NCBI RefSeq assembly: GCF_009755605.1
Contig: NZ_WPNZ01000002.1
Coordinates: 48,184 to 112,183 of the forward strand
Direction: 5' to 3'
Length of the DNA stretch: 64,000 nucleotides
DNA from: Streptomyces typhae
Lineage (GTDB): Bacteria > Actinomycetota > Actinomycetes > Streptomycetales > Streptomycetaceae
The position numbers were made by a program, and so were the translations under genes. Position 1 is the first letter of the stretch; each line of letters starts with the position of its first letter. The notes beneath the pieces are model-generated. The model was given only the letters and a program-made list of their open reading frames with translations, was not told the DNA's origin and made no database searches. Below, in pieces: positions 51,264 to 59,206 of this stretch.

Positions 51264-52754
51264 TCAGCCTCCGGATCTGGTCAGGTCGGTTTCCGCTGGG
51301 GGGAGCACGTCCGCGCCGGGCGCCCTGCGCGCCATGCGGGCCTTGCGCGCCATGAGGGCCTTGCCGGCCGCGATGTAGAGGAGCAGGGCCGCGAGCACCG
51401 AGTTGATCGCGGGAATCCCGGCGTCCAGGTACTTGCCGACGGCGGAGCCGAAGGCCCAGCACACCAGCGAGAGCGGCATCCAGTCGGCCGTCGGCGGGGG
51501 CATCGTGCCGGCGGCCCTGGCGCGGTCGAGTCCGGGGCGGAACTGCCGGACCACGTAGTACTCGGCGATGATGATCCCGGCCACGGGCGGCGCGAGGACG
51601 CCGATGGTCTCCAGGAAGTCGGTGAAGTTGTCGACGATGCCGACGGCGGAGAGCGCCGTGCCGGCCGCGCCGATCACCCAGGTGACACCGCGGCGGCTGA
51701 TCCTCCGGCCGAAGAGCACGTCGACGGAGTTCACGAGTCCCAGCGACGACGAGTACAGGTTCCAGTCGTTGATCTTGAGGATCGCGGTGGCGAGGACGAG
51801 CGTGCCGAGCAGCCCCGATGAGGAGGTGATGATGCCGACGATGTCGACGGACCTCGCGGCCTGCGCGAGCAGGACCGCCGTCAGGCCGATCAGGTACTCG
51901 CCGAGCGTCACGCTGATCAGCGTCTGCTTGACGACGTCGGCGGGACGCCGGTTGAACCGGGTCATGTCGGGCGTCATGATCGCGCCGAGGATGAAGGCGC
52001 CGGAGACCAGCGTGGTGCCCTCCGCCAGGGACAGCGGCGGACCGGGCGGCGGCGCGGCCATCAGGTCGGCCAGGGAGTGCCCGGCCAGCGTGTCGATGAT
52101 CGAGTAGCCCGCGAGGAACAGGAAGGCGGGGACGGTGAGATAGGCCGTCCACGCCATCATGGTGAAGCCGAAGACGGTGATGACGGTGATGACGGCGCCG
52201 CCGATCAGCGCCCACGCCCACTCCGGCGTGCCGCCCGCGAGGTCGTGCATGCCGCGCGCGAACACCCCGTTCTGCACGCCGAACCAGCCCGCGAGGCTCA
52301 GCGCGATGAGCAGACCGACCAGGGCCGAGCCCTTGCGCCCGAATCCGGACCAACGGGCGAGCACCGAGACGGAGACGCCCTCGCGGACTCCGGCGATGCC
52401 GAGGAGGATCGTGACGACCTCCAGCATCACGGAGCCGACCGTGATGGCGATGACGGCGTCCGTGAAGGACATCCCGAAGCCGAGGACGGCACCGACGAGG
52501 AACTGCTGGAAGGAGGAGACCTGCCCGAAGCGCTGCACGGCTACGGAGAGCCAGGAACAGCGGGCGTGTTCGGGGACTCTGACCAGCGCGTAGTCGTCGA
52601 ACGCGGCATCCTCCCGGCCCTTGCCGGTGCCTCTCATCCCACTCCTGCCGCTCTTGCCGCTTCCGCCGCTCCTGCCGCTCTTGCCGCTTCCGCCGCTCCT
52701 GCCGCTCTTGCCGCTTCCGCCACTCCTGCCGGTTCTGCCGGTCCTGCCGCTCAC
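51264..52754 (-). CDS. NCS1-family permease (cytosine/purine/hydantoin transporter type)
   Basis: A 496-residue permease with about 12 hydrophobic helices, of the LeuT-fold NCS1 family. Helix 1 holds QFLVGAVLGFGMSFTDAVIAI, and GWFGVQNGVFARGM (near residue 154) and GAIMTPDMTRFNRRP (near 258) are NCS1 signatures. The first 40 residues are a Gly/Ser/Lys/Arg repeat encoded by a 27-bp tandem repeat. NCS1 member Mhp1 moves hydantoins, cyclic amides that resemble diketopiperazines, so cyclodipeptide transport is plausible. GTG 52754 overlaps the cyclodipeptide synthase stop codon (GTGA), which supports the full-length start. Confidence 0.88.
   Translation of the reverse strand: MSGRTGRTGRSGGSGKSGRSGGSGKSGRSGGSGKSGRSGMRGTGKGREDAAFDDYALVRVPEHARCSWLSVAVQRFGQVSSFQQFLVGAVLGFGMSFTDAVIAITVGSVMLEVVTILLGIAGVREGVSVSVLARWSGFGRKGSALVGLLIALSLAGWFGVQNGVFARGMHDLAGGTPEWAWALIGGAVITVITVFGFTMMAWTAYLTVPAFLFLAGYSIIDTLAGHSLADLMAAPPPGPPLSLAEGTTLVSGAFILGAIMTPDMTRFNRRPADVVKQTLISVTLGEYLIGLTAVLLAQAARSVDIVGIITSSSGLLGTLVLATAILKINDWNLYSSSLGLVNSVDVLFGRRISRRGVTWVIGAAGTALSAVGIVDNFTDFLETIGVLAPPVAGIIIAEYYVVRQFRPGLDRARAAGTMPPPTADWMPLSLVCWAFGSAVGKYLDAGIPAINSVLAALLLYIAAGKALMARKARMARRAPGADVLPPAETDLTRSGG
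52642..52722 (-). repeat. 27-bp tandem repeat in the permease N-terminus, three copies
   Basis: Units at 52642-52668, 52669-52695 and 52696-52722 (last base changed) encode three copies of a nine-residue Gly/Ser/Lys/Arg unit on the minus strand. The reading frame stays open, so copy-number change would lengthen the cytoplasmic N-terminus without destroying the permease. Confidence 0.85.
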
Positions 52755-53521
52755 CGGCTTGCCACCTTGGTCTCGCCGAGCGCCGAGGGCTCCGCCTGGA
52801 TGTCCTGTTCCGGCTCGGTGACCACGAGGAACCCTTGCCCGGGTGCGGGCTTCCAGGACAGGAGCCCCGCGTAGAAGCGCTCCAGGAACACCACGCGCTG
52901 GTGGTAGACGAACATGGACCCGCCGCCTCCCCCGGCCCCGGATGCGCCCCCGGAGGTGCCCCCGGAGCCGACTGCGACGATTCCGCCGGAGTCGGTGAAG
53001 AGGGGAAGTTCGGCGAGGAAATAGCGCACCGCGAGCCGCAATTGCTCACGCGTGGGCTTCGCGCCCCGCGGCAGCTTCCGGTCGAGCACCCAGTGGGTGG
53101 CTTCGAGACACGCGACACGGAAAGCAGCGTCCCTCTCGAAAAGAGCGGTCGCGGCCGCGAGGAGTTCGCAGTAGCGGCGGTTTCCGCGCAGTTGCTCCAT
53201 GCCCAGAATGCACTGCTGCGGCTCGGGAACACCCAGCGTGCGCAGGGCCGTCAGCACTTTGTTGTGCGTGTACTGGCCCTGCCGCCGTGCTTTGTGCCGG
53301 GCCCGCTCCGGTGAATATCCGCAGGCTTCCATCGTGTACGCGGACACCGTGTCCGGAATGAAGAAGTGGCAGCTCCCGAAACGCCGTAGAGCCCAACGCG
53401 CCAGCTCGGTCAGCCTGGTGGTGCTGAAATAGCTGTTGAAGGGGCTGACGCCGATGCACGCATGGCCTGCGGTGGGCAGGACCCTGCCGCACCCCTCGGT
53501 AAGTGGTTCTTCGTTGAACAT
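52751..53521 (-). CDS. tRNA-dependent cyclodipeptide synthase (NYH subfamily)
   Basis: A 256-residue CDPS, which joins amino acids from two aminoacyl-tRNAs into a diketopiperazine. The signature HACIGVSPFNSYFS holds the nucleophile Ser26 and Asn29. YFLAELPLFTDS carries the catalytic Tyr167 and Glu171 (Tyr178/Glu182 of AlbC). VYHQ gives Tyr206-His207, which with Asn29 places it in the NYH subfamily. A Gly/Ser-rich insertion of about 15 residues (about 185-202) separates Glu171 from Tyr206 and is absent from AlbC. ATG 53521 has GAGG 7 nt upstream; the longer ATG-like reading from 53584 lacks a ribosome binding site. It is first in a coupled six-gene operon. Confidence 0.92.
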   Translation of the reverse strand: MFNEEPLTEGCGRVLPTAGHACIGVSPFNSYFSTTRLTELARWALRRFGSCHFFIPDTVSAYTMEACGYSPERARHKARRQGQYTHNKVLTALRTLGVPEPQQCILGMEQLRGNRRYCELLAAATALFERDAAFRVACLEATHWVLDRKLPRGAKPTREQLRLAVRYFLAELPLFTDSGGIVAVGSGGTSGGASGAGGGGGSMFVYHQRVVFLERFYAGLLSWKPAPGQGFLVVTEPEQDIQAEPSALGETKVASR

Positions 53522-54270
53522 TCCTGGACCTCGCCAACGGGCCTCTCCAACGACGGCCTCTCCAACGACAGGGACGGCCACCACCCGCCGCGGTCATGAC
53601 CTGACGGCCCGGGGCAGCCAGCAAGATGGTCGCGCCCGCCCAATGGCCCGGGTAGTGCCGACGGGGTTATGCCACGCAGGCATACCTGACAGCGCCACGC
53701 CATGCCGTACCGCATTCCGGCGGCCTGCAGAATCGCGCCGCCTTTCCGCATTGCGCGACTTGGTCTCGATTCGGGGCCCGGCCCGGACGCCGCGCGGGGC
53801 GCAGAATAGTACGTACCAATTAACCCGGCGGAGGAAATCGGCGATGTAATCCCCGCCCACCTCTGGCGCTACTGACCTGGGCAACCGTATATTCGGGCCG
53901 CAGAGTTGCATCAACGCGATGCTGCACCGACCCACTCCCCTTTACGGCCCCCGGCTCGCACAACCCGCATGCCGCCACCGCCACTGCCGCCGCCTCCGCC
54001 CTTGCCACCGCTTGCGGCGCGCGGCGACGCGCACACCGGGACGGATGCGACCGCACCCGCGATCGCACCGGTGTCGACACCCGGCAGGGGCGCCGGCACC
54101 GAGACCGGCACCTGCACCTGCACCGAGACCGGCACCGGCACCGGCACCGGCGGACGCCCCGCAGAGGAAACGGCCGGGGAAACAGCCGGGAAAACAGCCA
54201 GGGAACCCCCTCGCCCCCGTCGCGCTCCCCTCCCCCACACCCACCCCCACACCCGGCTCGCCAACTTGTC
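53522..54270. promoter_or_regulatory. 749-bp divergent control region with a LysR-type palindrome
   Basis: TATGCCACGCAGGCATA at 53668-53684 is a 6-5-6 palindrome containing the LysR-regulator T-N11-A signature (T53670, A53682), about 150 bp upstream of the cyclodipeptide synthase start. The rest has an AT-richer patch (about 53805-53900, with AGTACGTACCAATTAA and GTATATTC) suited to promoters, then a Pro/Thr-rich repetitive stretch of ACCGGC and ACCTGC units (about 54080-54150). The frames across it look non-coding on both strands. Confidence 0.6.
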
Positions 54271-55269
54271 ATGAACCTTGAAATCCACGACTTACGCATC
54301 CTCCGAGCCATCGCCGAGACGGGCAGCATCGCCGGAGCCGCGCGACAGCTCGGCACCGGCCAGAGCAATGTCAGCCGCCACCTCCAGCGCATCGAACGCG
54401 CCGCCGGGACACCCCTGTTCAGGCGGCACCACGGCGGCACCGCCCCGACGACCGCGGGCAGGATCCTGCTCTGCGGCGCGCAGACCCTGCTGTCCCAGTT
54501 CGACAGCCTCCTGTCGGCGGTGGCCGCCCATACACGCGGTGAGGCCGCGGCGGACGGAGTGCGCATCGGCTCGATCCGCCACCCGGTGCTCCCGGCCGTC
54601 GCGGGTGCGATCCACTCACTGCTGCCCGACGCGGCGCTGCGCGTACGCACCGACGACTCCAGTGCCGTCCTGCTCGAAGCCCTCCGGGCGCAGGACCTGG
54701 ACGTGGCGGTGCTGCGACGGCTCCCGCTGCTCGACCCGCCGCTGCCCGACGACGTCGAGTCCGCCGTGATCGCCCCCGAGTGCCTGTGCGCCGGCGTCGG
54801 CACCGGCCATCGGCTCGCCGCCGGGACATCCGCCGGGACGCCCGCCGGGGCGTCCGTGGGCATGCCTGCGGGGGTGTCCCCAGAGGTGTCCGCAGGGATG
54901 TCCGCTGAGATGTCCGCCGGGGTGCCCTTGGGGATGTCCGTCGGGATGTCCGACCTCGCGTCGGAGACCTGTGTCATGACCGGTTCCCGTACCAGCCCGT
55001 TGCGGCGGCACTTCCTTGCCGCCGCCACCGCGTACGGCGGAACCGTCCCGGAACTGGCCTGGGCCCCCGACGAGTCCGTCGCCACAGCGCTGGCCTGCGC
55101 GTCGGCAGCCGTCCACATCACCTACCCGCCGCCCGCGCCGACACCGGGCGTGGTGTACCGCCCGCTGCGCGACGAGGCGGCCCGCTCCCAAATCGTCCTC
55201 GCCTGGACATGCTCCAGCAGCGTCGCCCGGCACGCCTCGTCGCTGGCGGAGGCGGCGCGCAATGCGTAG
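54271..55269 (+). CDS. LysR-family regulator with an inserted low-complexity repeat
   Basis: A 332-residue LTTR. The winged HTH is at 1-60 ([20 protein letters not shown], then [11 protein letters not shown]), and a type 2 periplasmic-binding effector domain starts near 95 ([18 protein letters not shown]). Between about residues 184 and 230 the effector domain is interrupted by short repeats rich in Gly, Met, Ser and Ala ([19 protein letters not shown]), encoded by degenerate 12-bp GGGATGTCCGCC-like units. The insertion may lie in a hinge loop and could alter ligand sensing. It faces away from the cyclodipeptide synthase across the LysR palindrome. Confidence 0.88.
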   Translation: MNLEIHDLRILRAIAETGSIAGAARQLGTGQSNVSRHLQRIERAAGTPLFRRHHGGTAPTTAGRILLCGAQTLLSQFDSLLSAVAAHTRGEAAADGVRIGSIRHPVLPAVAGAIHSLLPDAALRVRTDDSSAVLLEALRAQDLDVAVLRRLPLLDPPLPDDVESAVIAPECLCAGVGTGHRLAAGTSAGTPAGASVGMPAGVSPEVSAGMSAEMSAGVPLGMSVGMSDLASETCVMTGSRTSPLRRHFLAAATAYGGTVPELAWAPDESVATALACASAAVHITYPPPAPTPGVVYRPLRDEAARSQIVLAWTCSSSVARHASSLAEAARNA

Positions 55270-55424
55270 CCGCGGGCGCGGCTGCGGTCCGCTGCCACAG
55301 GGCGGTGACGGCGGCGCGCACGGCGGCCCGCTCCCGCTCGGACAGATGGCGAATAGGTCACCACCACTACAGCCGACGCCGCCCACCGTCTCCCCGGAAC
55401 CATCACGAAAGCACGGTTACCCCC

Positions 55425-56399
55425 ATGGACCTGACGATCCGCCACTTACGCGGCCTGTGTGCCATCGCCGACCACGGAAGCCTCAACCAGGCGGCCCTGT
55501 CCCTCGGCCTGCCGCAGCCCGCGCTCAGCCGTCAACTCCGCCGCGTCGAGCAGCTCATGGGGGGCGACCTCTTCGTGCGGGGCGTGCACGGGGCGCAGCC
55601 CACACCGCTCGGCGCGGTCGTACTCGCGCACGCCGAGAACATCCTCGGCCAGTTGGACGACCTGGGGACGCAACTGCGCACGCACCAGGTCCACCGGCGC
55701 GAGACACTCCGGATCGGCTGGGCGACGAGCACGCTGTACGAGCCGCTGCTGCGATGTCTGCGCGCACTGCCCTGCGGCGCGGAACGCCCCCGGGTCGTGA
55801 CGGTCGGCTCCTCACGCGAGCTCTACGAACTCCTGCGCATCGGCGAGATCGACATCGCCCTTGACGACCGTACGGCCACGGACGGCTGCGCGGCGGACCG
55901 GAACGTGGCGGAGATCGCGTGCGCCGAGACCCCGATGCTGGCGGCCCTGCCGGCCGACCACCCGCTCACGACGGCCCCGCTCCTGACGATGCGCCGGCTG
56001 GCACCCGAGGAGTGGATCTCCTGCTCGGGCCCGGACGGTTGCGTGGACTGGCTGCGCGGCATCTGCTCCGCCTTCGGCTTCGCGCCCCGCATAGGCCACG
56101 ACATCGCCGTGACCGGCCCCCGCTCGGCGGTCATCCGCGACCAGCGCTCCGTGGCCCTGTGGCAGGCCATGCGCGCCCCCGGCCCCGGGGTCGCCCTCCG
56201 TGCGATAGCCGACCTCGACCTCCACGCCCACCAGTACCTGGTCTTCCGCACAAGCAGCCCGTACGCCCCACACGTCCCAGCACTCGCCCAACAACTGACA
56301 CGGGAGCACCGCGCACTCCTACCGCGGTGCTCCTACCTGCCTGCGCGCCTGAAGGGGGCAGCCGCGCCCGCCCTCCACCGCCCGCGGACGAGCCCGTGA
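55425..56399 (+). CDS. LysR-family regulator
   Basis: A 324-residue LTTR. HTH at 1-60 (MDLTIRHLRGLCAIADHGSL, then PQPALSRQLRRVEQLMGGDLF); the effector domain starts near residue 92 (LRIGWATSTLYEPLLRCL) and has EIDIALDDR in the hinge region. ATG 55425 follows the first LysR gene by 155 bp; no strong Shine-Dalgarno is visible. The two regulators share their DNA-binding layout but differ in the effector half, and they may be co-regulators of the divergent cyclodipeptide operon. The last 30 residues are Arg/Pro-rich and may be beyond the real fold. Confidence 0.9.
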   Translation: MDLTIRHLRGLCAIADHGSLNQAALSLGLPQPALSRQLRRVEQLMGGDLFVRGVHGAQPTPLGAVVLAHAENILGQLDDLGTQLRTHQVHRRETLRIGWATSTLYEPLLRCLRALPCGAERPRVVTVGSSRELYELLRIGEIDIALDDRTATDGCAADRNVAEIACAETPMLAALPADHPLTTAPLLTMRRLAPEEWISCSGPDGCVDWLRGICSAFGFAPRIGHDIAVTGPRSAVIRDQRSVALWQAMRAPGPGVALRAIADLDLHAHQYLVFRTSSPYAPHVPALAQQLTREHRALLPRCSYLPARLKGAAAPALHRPRTSP

Positions 56400-56403
56400 C
56401 CGG

Positions 56404-56543
56404 GGGCACCGGCCCCTGCCCTGGCAGTTGACGAGCACGGACAGCGGCCCTTCGGCGGTGCGGCCGAGGGGAACGCTCCGGTTGCCCTCGGCCACTGCGA
56501 CCTCGGCCGGCGCCTTGCCTTTGGGCAGTTCGGGCGCCTTCAC
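56404..56543 (-). pseudogene. Fragment of a secreted/lipoprotein-type Streptomyces gene
   Basis: The minus-strand reading from GTG 56543 contains AEVAVAEGNRSVPLGRTAEG followed by PLSVLVNCQGRG. This looks like the middle of a small conserved Streptomyces lipoprotein family (I recall ...EGPLSVxVNCQGKG...). The expected signal peptide upstream and the C-terminal half downstream are missing: after QGRG the frame turns into Arg/Pro-rich sequence over the end of the LysR gene. It is best read as a decayed remnant. Confidence 0.5.
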
Positions 56544-56647
56544 CGCGCCCGGGGTCCTTTACACCGGCCAAGTGGTCCACCGCCGGGTTCCGGACTGGCG
56601 ACGGGAGCTCTTCACCGTCGGTCCGGATGCGGCGCATACTGCATGAC

Positions 56648-57337
56648 GTGAGCACTGACGCATCGGACCGCCGTTCCGCGTCGAACACACCCGGGCGCTT
56701 CGACGGGCCATCCGAGCACTTGGAGCTCGCTGAGAAACGCGAGTGCCTGGCAGACGAGCGCGAGCGTGCCGCTGACGCACGCGAGGATGCCGCCGATGAA
56801 CGTGAACGCTGCGCAGACGCCCGGGAAGCCGCCGCCGATGAGCGCGAACGCGCCCTGGACGAACGTGAGATCCGCTCGGACCAGCAAGCGCGGCAGGCAG
56901 GCGAGATGGTCGCCGGCCGCCGACAGCGGTCGTACGAGGCGATCGGCCGGGCACGGGCGCTGCTCGCCGCCAGTCAGGACCGCCTGAATCGCACCGAAGA
57001 GGCCCTCGCCCGCGTGAAAGCTCGCGAGGTGAGAGAACAGCACCTCGTCAAACAGTCGATTGCAGCCACATCACCACAGGACTTCAGCGATACTCCCTCC
57101 GGACAGGTGACCGCAGCCCTCACCAGGTGCGAGTCCCTGGAAGTCCTGGTGGACCGTCTGCACGCCCGCTTCCTCGCGGCCGCGGCGGCGCTGGCCGACG
57201 CCCACGAGCTGCTCGCAGACCACTATGAACGCCTCAGCAGCGACGAGACCCCGGAGGCCGAAGACCAACGCGATCTCGCCGCGTGCGCACGCCGACAGGC
57301 CGGGCGTGTCCGTCAAGTGGCGAACGAGTTGCAGTGA
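56648..57337 (+). CDS. Coiled-coil DERER-repeat protein A (heptad, middle and C-terminal domains)
   Basis: A 229-residue cytosolic protein in three parts. Part one is a heptad coiled coil of DERERAA/DAREDAA-type units (about 38-83). Part two is a middle domain (RQRSYEAIGRARALLAASQ, about 95-150). Part three is a helical C-terminal domain (VDRLHARFLAAAAALADAHELLADH, about 170-229). Parts one and two match the protein at 57398; part three matches the protein at 59677. GTG 56648 is preferred to ATG 56627 because CATACT (56635-56640) lies exactly 7 nt upstream. Function unknown; the seven-residue charge pattern suggests self-association. Confidence 0.82.
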   Translation: MSTDASDRRSASNTPGRFDGPSEHLELAEKRECLADERERAADAREDAADERERCADAREAAADERERALDEREIRSDQQARQAGEMVAGRRQRSYEAIGRARALLAASQDRLNRTEEALARVKAREVREQHLVKQSIAATSPQDFSDTPSGQVTAALTRCESLEVLVDRLHARFLAAAAALADAHELLADHYERLSSDETPEAEDQRDLAACARRQAGRVRQVANELQ

Positions 57338-57397
57338 CGCCTAAGCCCCTTGAGTACCCTTTTGACGAGCTCAGGCAGACGGGGACATGCCTTGTCG

Positions 57398-57874
57398 TTA
57401 CCGCCTGCCGTCACTGACGTATCGGACGGTGGCAGCGATCTCCTGCTCGACACTGTCCTGTTCACGCATGTCGCGGGCTTGAGCTCGCGCCAGCGCCGCC
57501 TCGACGCGGCCCAGACGGGCCTGGCTGGCTGCGAGCCTGGCCCATGCTCGGCCGAGCGCCTCGAAAGTACGTTGCCGGTGGCTCGGCGCCACATCCTCCG
57601 CTCCGCGTACCCACAGGTCCACCAGGCTCTCGCGCTCGTCCAAGACGCGCTCGCGTTCGTCGGCCGCGGCCTCCCGGACATCGGCGAGTCGCTCGCGCTC
57701 ATCCGCAGCACGCTCACGCTCATCGGCCAGCCGTTCGCGGGCGTCCGCGACACGCTCACGTTCATCAGCGCAGCCCTCGCGAGCATCGGCGGCACGCTCA
57801 CGCTCATCAGCGCGGCGCTTTCTGCGCGCAGCCTGGCTCCCAGTGGTGGGATCGACCCATGACTCAGTTCCCAC
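57398..57874 (-). CDS. Coiled-coil DERER-repeat protein B (heptad and middle domains)
   Basis: A 158-residue paralogue of the convergent protein at 56648. After a short leader it has about nine seven-residue units (ADERERAADAREGCADERER and so on, about residues 20-85), then the shared middle domain (HRQRTFEALGRAWARLAASQ, about 97-150) and stops; the C-terminal domain is absent. GTG 57874 follows CATACT (57886-57881) by 6 nt, and CTTCAC lies 19 bp before that hexamer, exactly as for protein A. The two genes form a large imperfect inverted repeat. No function is recognised. Confidence 0.8.
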   Translation of the reverse strand: MGTESWVDPTTGSQAARRKRRADERERAADAREGCADERERVADARERLADERERAADERERLADVREAAADERERVLDERESLVDLWVRGAEDVAPSHRQRTFEALGRAWARLAASQARLGRVEAALARAQARDMREQDSVEQEIAATVRYVSDGRR

Positions 57875-58120
57875 AGAGGCAGTATGCGGCGGACCAGGTT
57901 CCACCGTGAAGGAGTCAGCCCACATCGGGGGCTCAGCCTCGACTCGCCGGCTGGTCGACCTCTGCTACGCGTACGTTCCCGTAGCGAGACCGGCGGTTGC
58001 AGAGTACGGGCATGGGGCCGCGCCGGTCCTCGCCGGTGAGGGGCCCATCGCCATCGTGCGGGGCGGGGCTTCTTCCGGCAGAGTCGGCGGCGCCCGAACT
58101 CTGATCCGTGGAGACTGCGA

Positions 58121-58810
58121 TCAGTCGAGACTGCCTCCTTCGCAGATCATGCGGGCGACCTCGCGGAGCTTGGTGTTGGTCTCCTGGGAGTAGCGGCGCA
58201 ACGCGTCGAAGGCTTGGTCTTCGGAAAGGTGACGGCTGCCCATCAGAATGCCCATGGCCTCACCAATGATGTGACGGGTGCCGACAGCCTGTTCCAGCTG
58301 GGCGTGGGTGCGGGCGCTCGAGAGGGCGACCGAGGCGTGCGAAGCGAGCAGGAATCCGGCCAGCTCGCTGATCTCGGTGAAGGCCCCGGGCTTGCGGGAG
58401 TAGAAGTTCAGCGCACCGAAGTCCTCGTCCTCGGTGAACAGCAGAAAACCCATCATGCTGCCGATGCCCAGCGCGTTGGCCTCGGGTGCGTAGCCGGGCC
58501 AGTGCTGCTGCTCAGCGGTGAGGTCTGCGATGCGAAAGACTCGCTGGCCGTGCGAGCTGTGCGCCGCGTCGAAACACGGCCCCTCTCCCAGGTGCTGCTG
58601 CAATTGGTCGCTTTCGGTGACCATTTCGTGCGTGGCGGCCAGGCTGCGCACCCGGGAGCCGTGGAGAACAAGGATGCCGGCCGCGTCGCAGCCGTCCACC
58701 AGATCAGTGGCCGAACTGGTGATCTCATCCAGCGTGGCTTCGACCGAGTCACGCGCCAGAAGTGACCTCGCCATCGACGCCATCTGCTGTGCAAACCACT
58801 CCCAGTCCAC
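58121..58810 (-). CDS. GAF-ANTAR domain RNA-binding regulator
   Basis: A 229-residue cytosolic regulator: a GAF sensor domain (about 15-160, with LGEGPCFDAAHSSHGQRVF and a possible ligand pocket) and a C-terminal ANTAR domain (about 170-225: GTRHIIGEAMGILMGSRHLSEDQAFDALRR). ANTAR domains bind paired hexaloop hairpins in RNA and prevent termination. GTG 58810 has GGAGGG about 5 nt upstream. It lies among the DERER-repeat genes and could regulate them at the RNA level, but no ANTAR target hairpin pair was recognised. The stimulus is unknown. Confidence 0.92.
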   Translation of the reverse strand: MDWEWFAQQMASMARSLLARDSVEATLDEITSSATDLVDGCDAAGILVLHGSRVRSLAATHEMVTESDQLQQHLGEGPCFDAAHSSHGQRVFRIADLTAEQQHWPGYAPEANALGIGSMMGFLLFTEDEDFGALNFYSRKPGAFTEISELAGFLLASHASVALSSARTHAQLEQAVGTRHIIGEAMGILMGSRHLSEDQAFDALRRYSQETNTKLREVARMICEGGSLD

Positions 58811-59193
58811 ATCGCCCTCCGCTCAGCACGCTTTCCTGGCACCCGGATACCCGGATACCCGGATTCTCGCGCGCGCGTCGCAGTGATGTCGCAGTTGGGA
58901 GGCGCCCCCAGTGCAGTGACGGTGACAGGGGAGGTTGCGGACAAGCCATCCCAGCAAGGGCACATCCGCGCGAAGTGTGCGCCCCGGCATCCTGGACCGA
59001 CGAACCCGCAGGACCCCACGCTGCTCGATCCTGCATGGAGCTTCCGCCGGTAGGTCGGCTGCCGCGCCGACAACAGCCCATCGACCACGGGGACGCCGAC
59101 CAACCACTCCCCCCACGTGAGCCGGTGCGCTCACGGCACCACGAAAGCCACCCCTCCCGTCTGCGGTCGCACCATCTGAACCCTCGGTTCGGG
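58811..59193. other. Intergenic region without a recognisable gene
   Basis: The stretch contains CCCGGATACCCGGATACCCG repeats (about 58833-58856) and an alternating CG run (about 58868-58878). Open frames exist on both strands but have no domain-like sequence, plausible start or codon pattern. Confidence 0.6.
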
Positions 59194-59206
59194 CAGACTT
59201 GCCGTC

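Noticed and set aside
53906..54288. Open frames on both strands in the CDPS/LysR gap
   Set aside because: Pro/Thr or Val/Pro repeats from ACCGGC-type DNA repeats, no fold-like pattern and no ribosome binding site.
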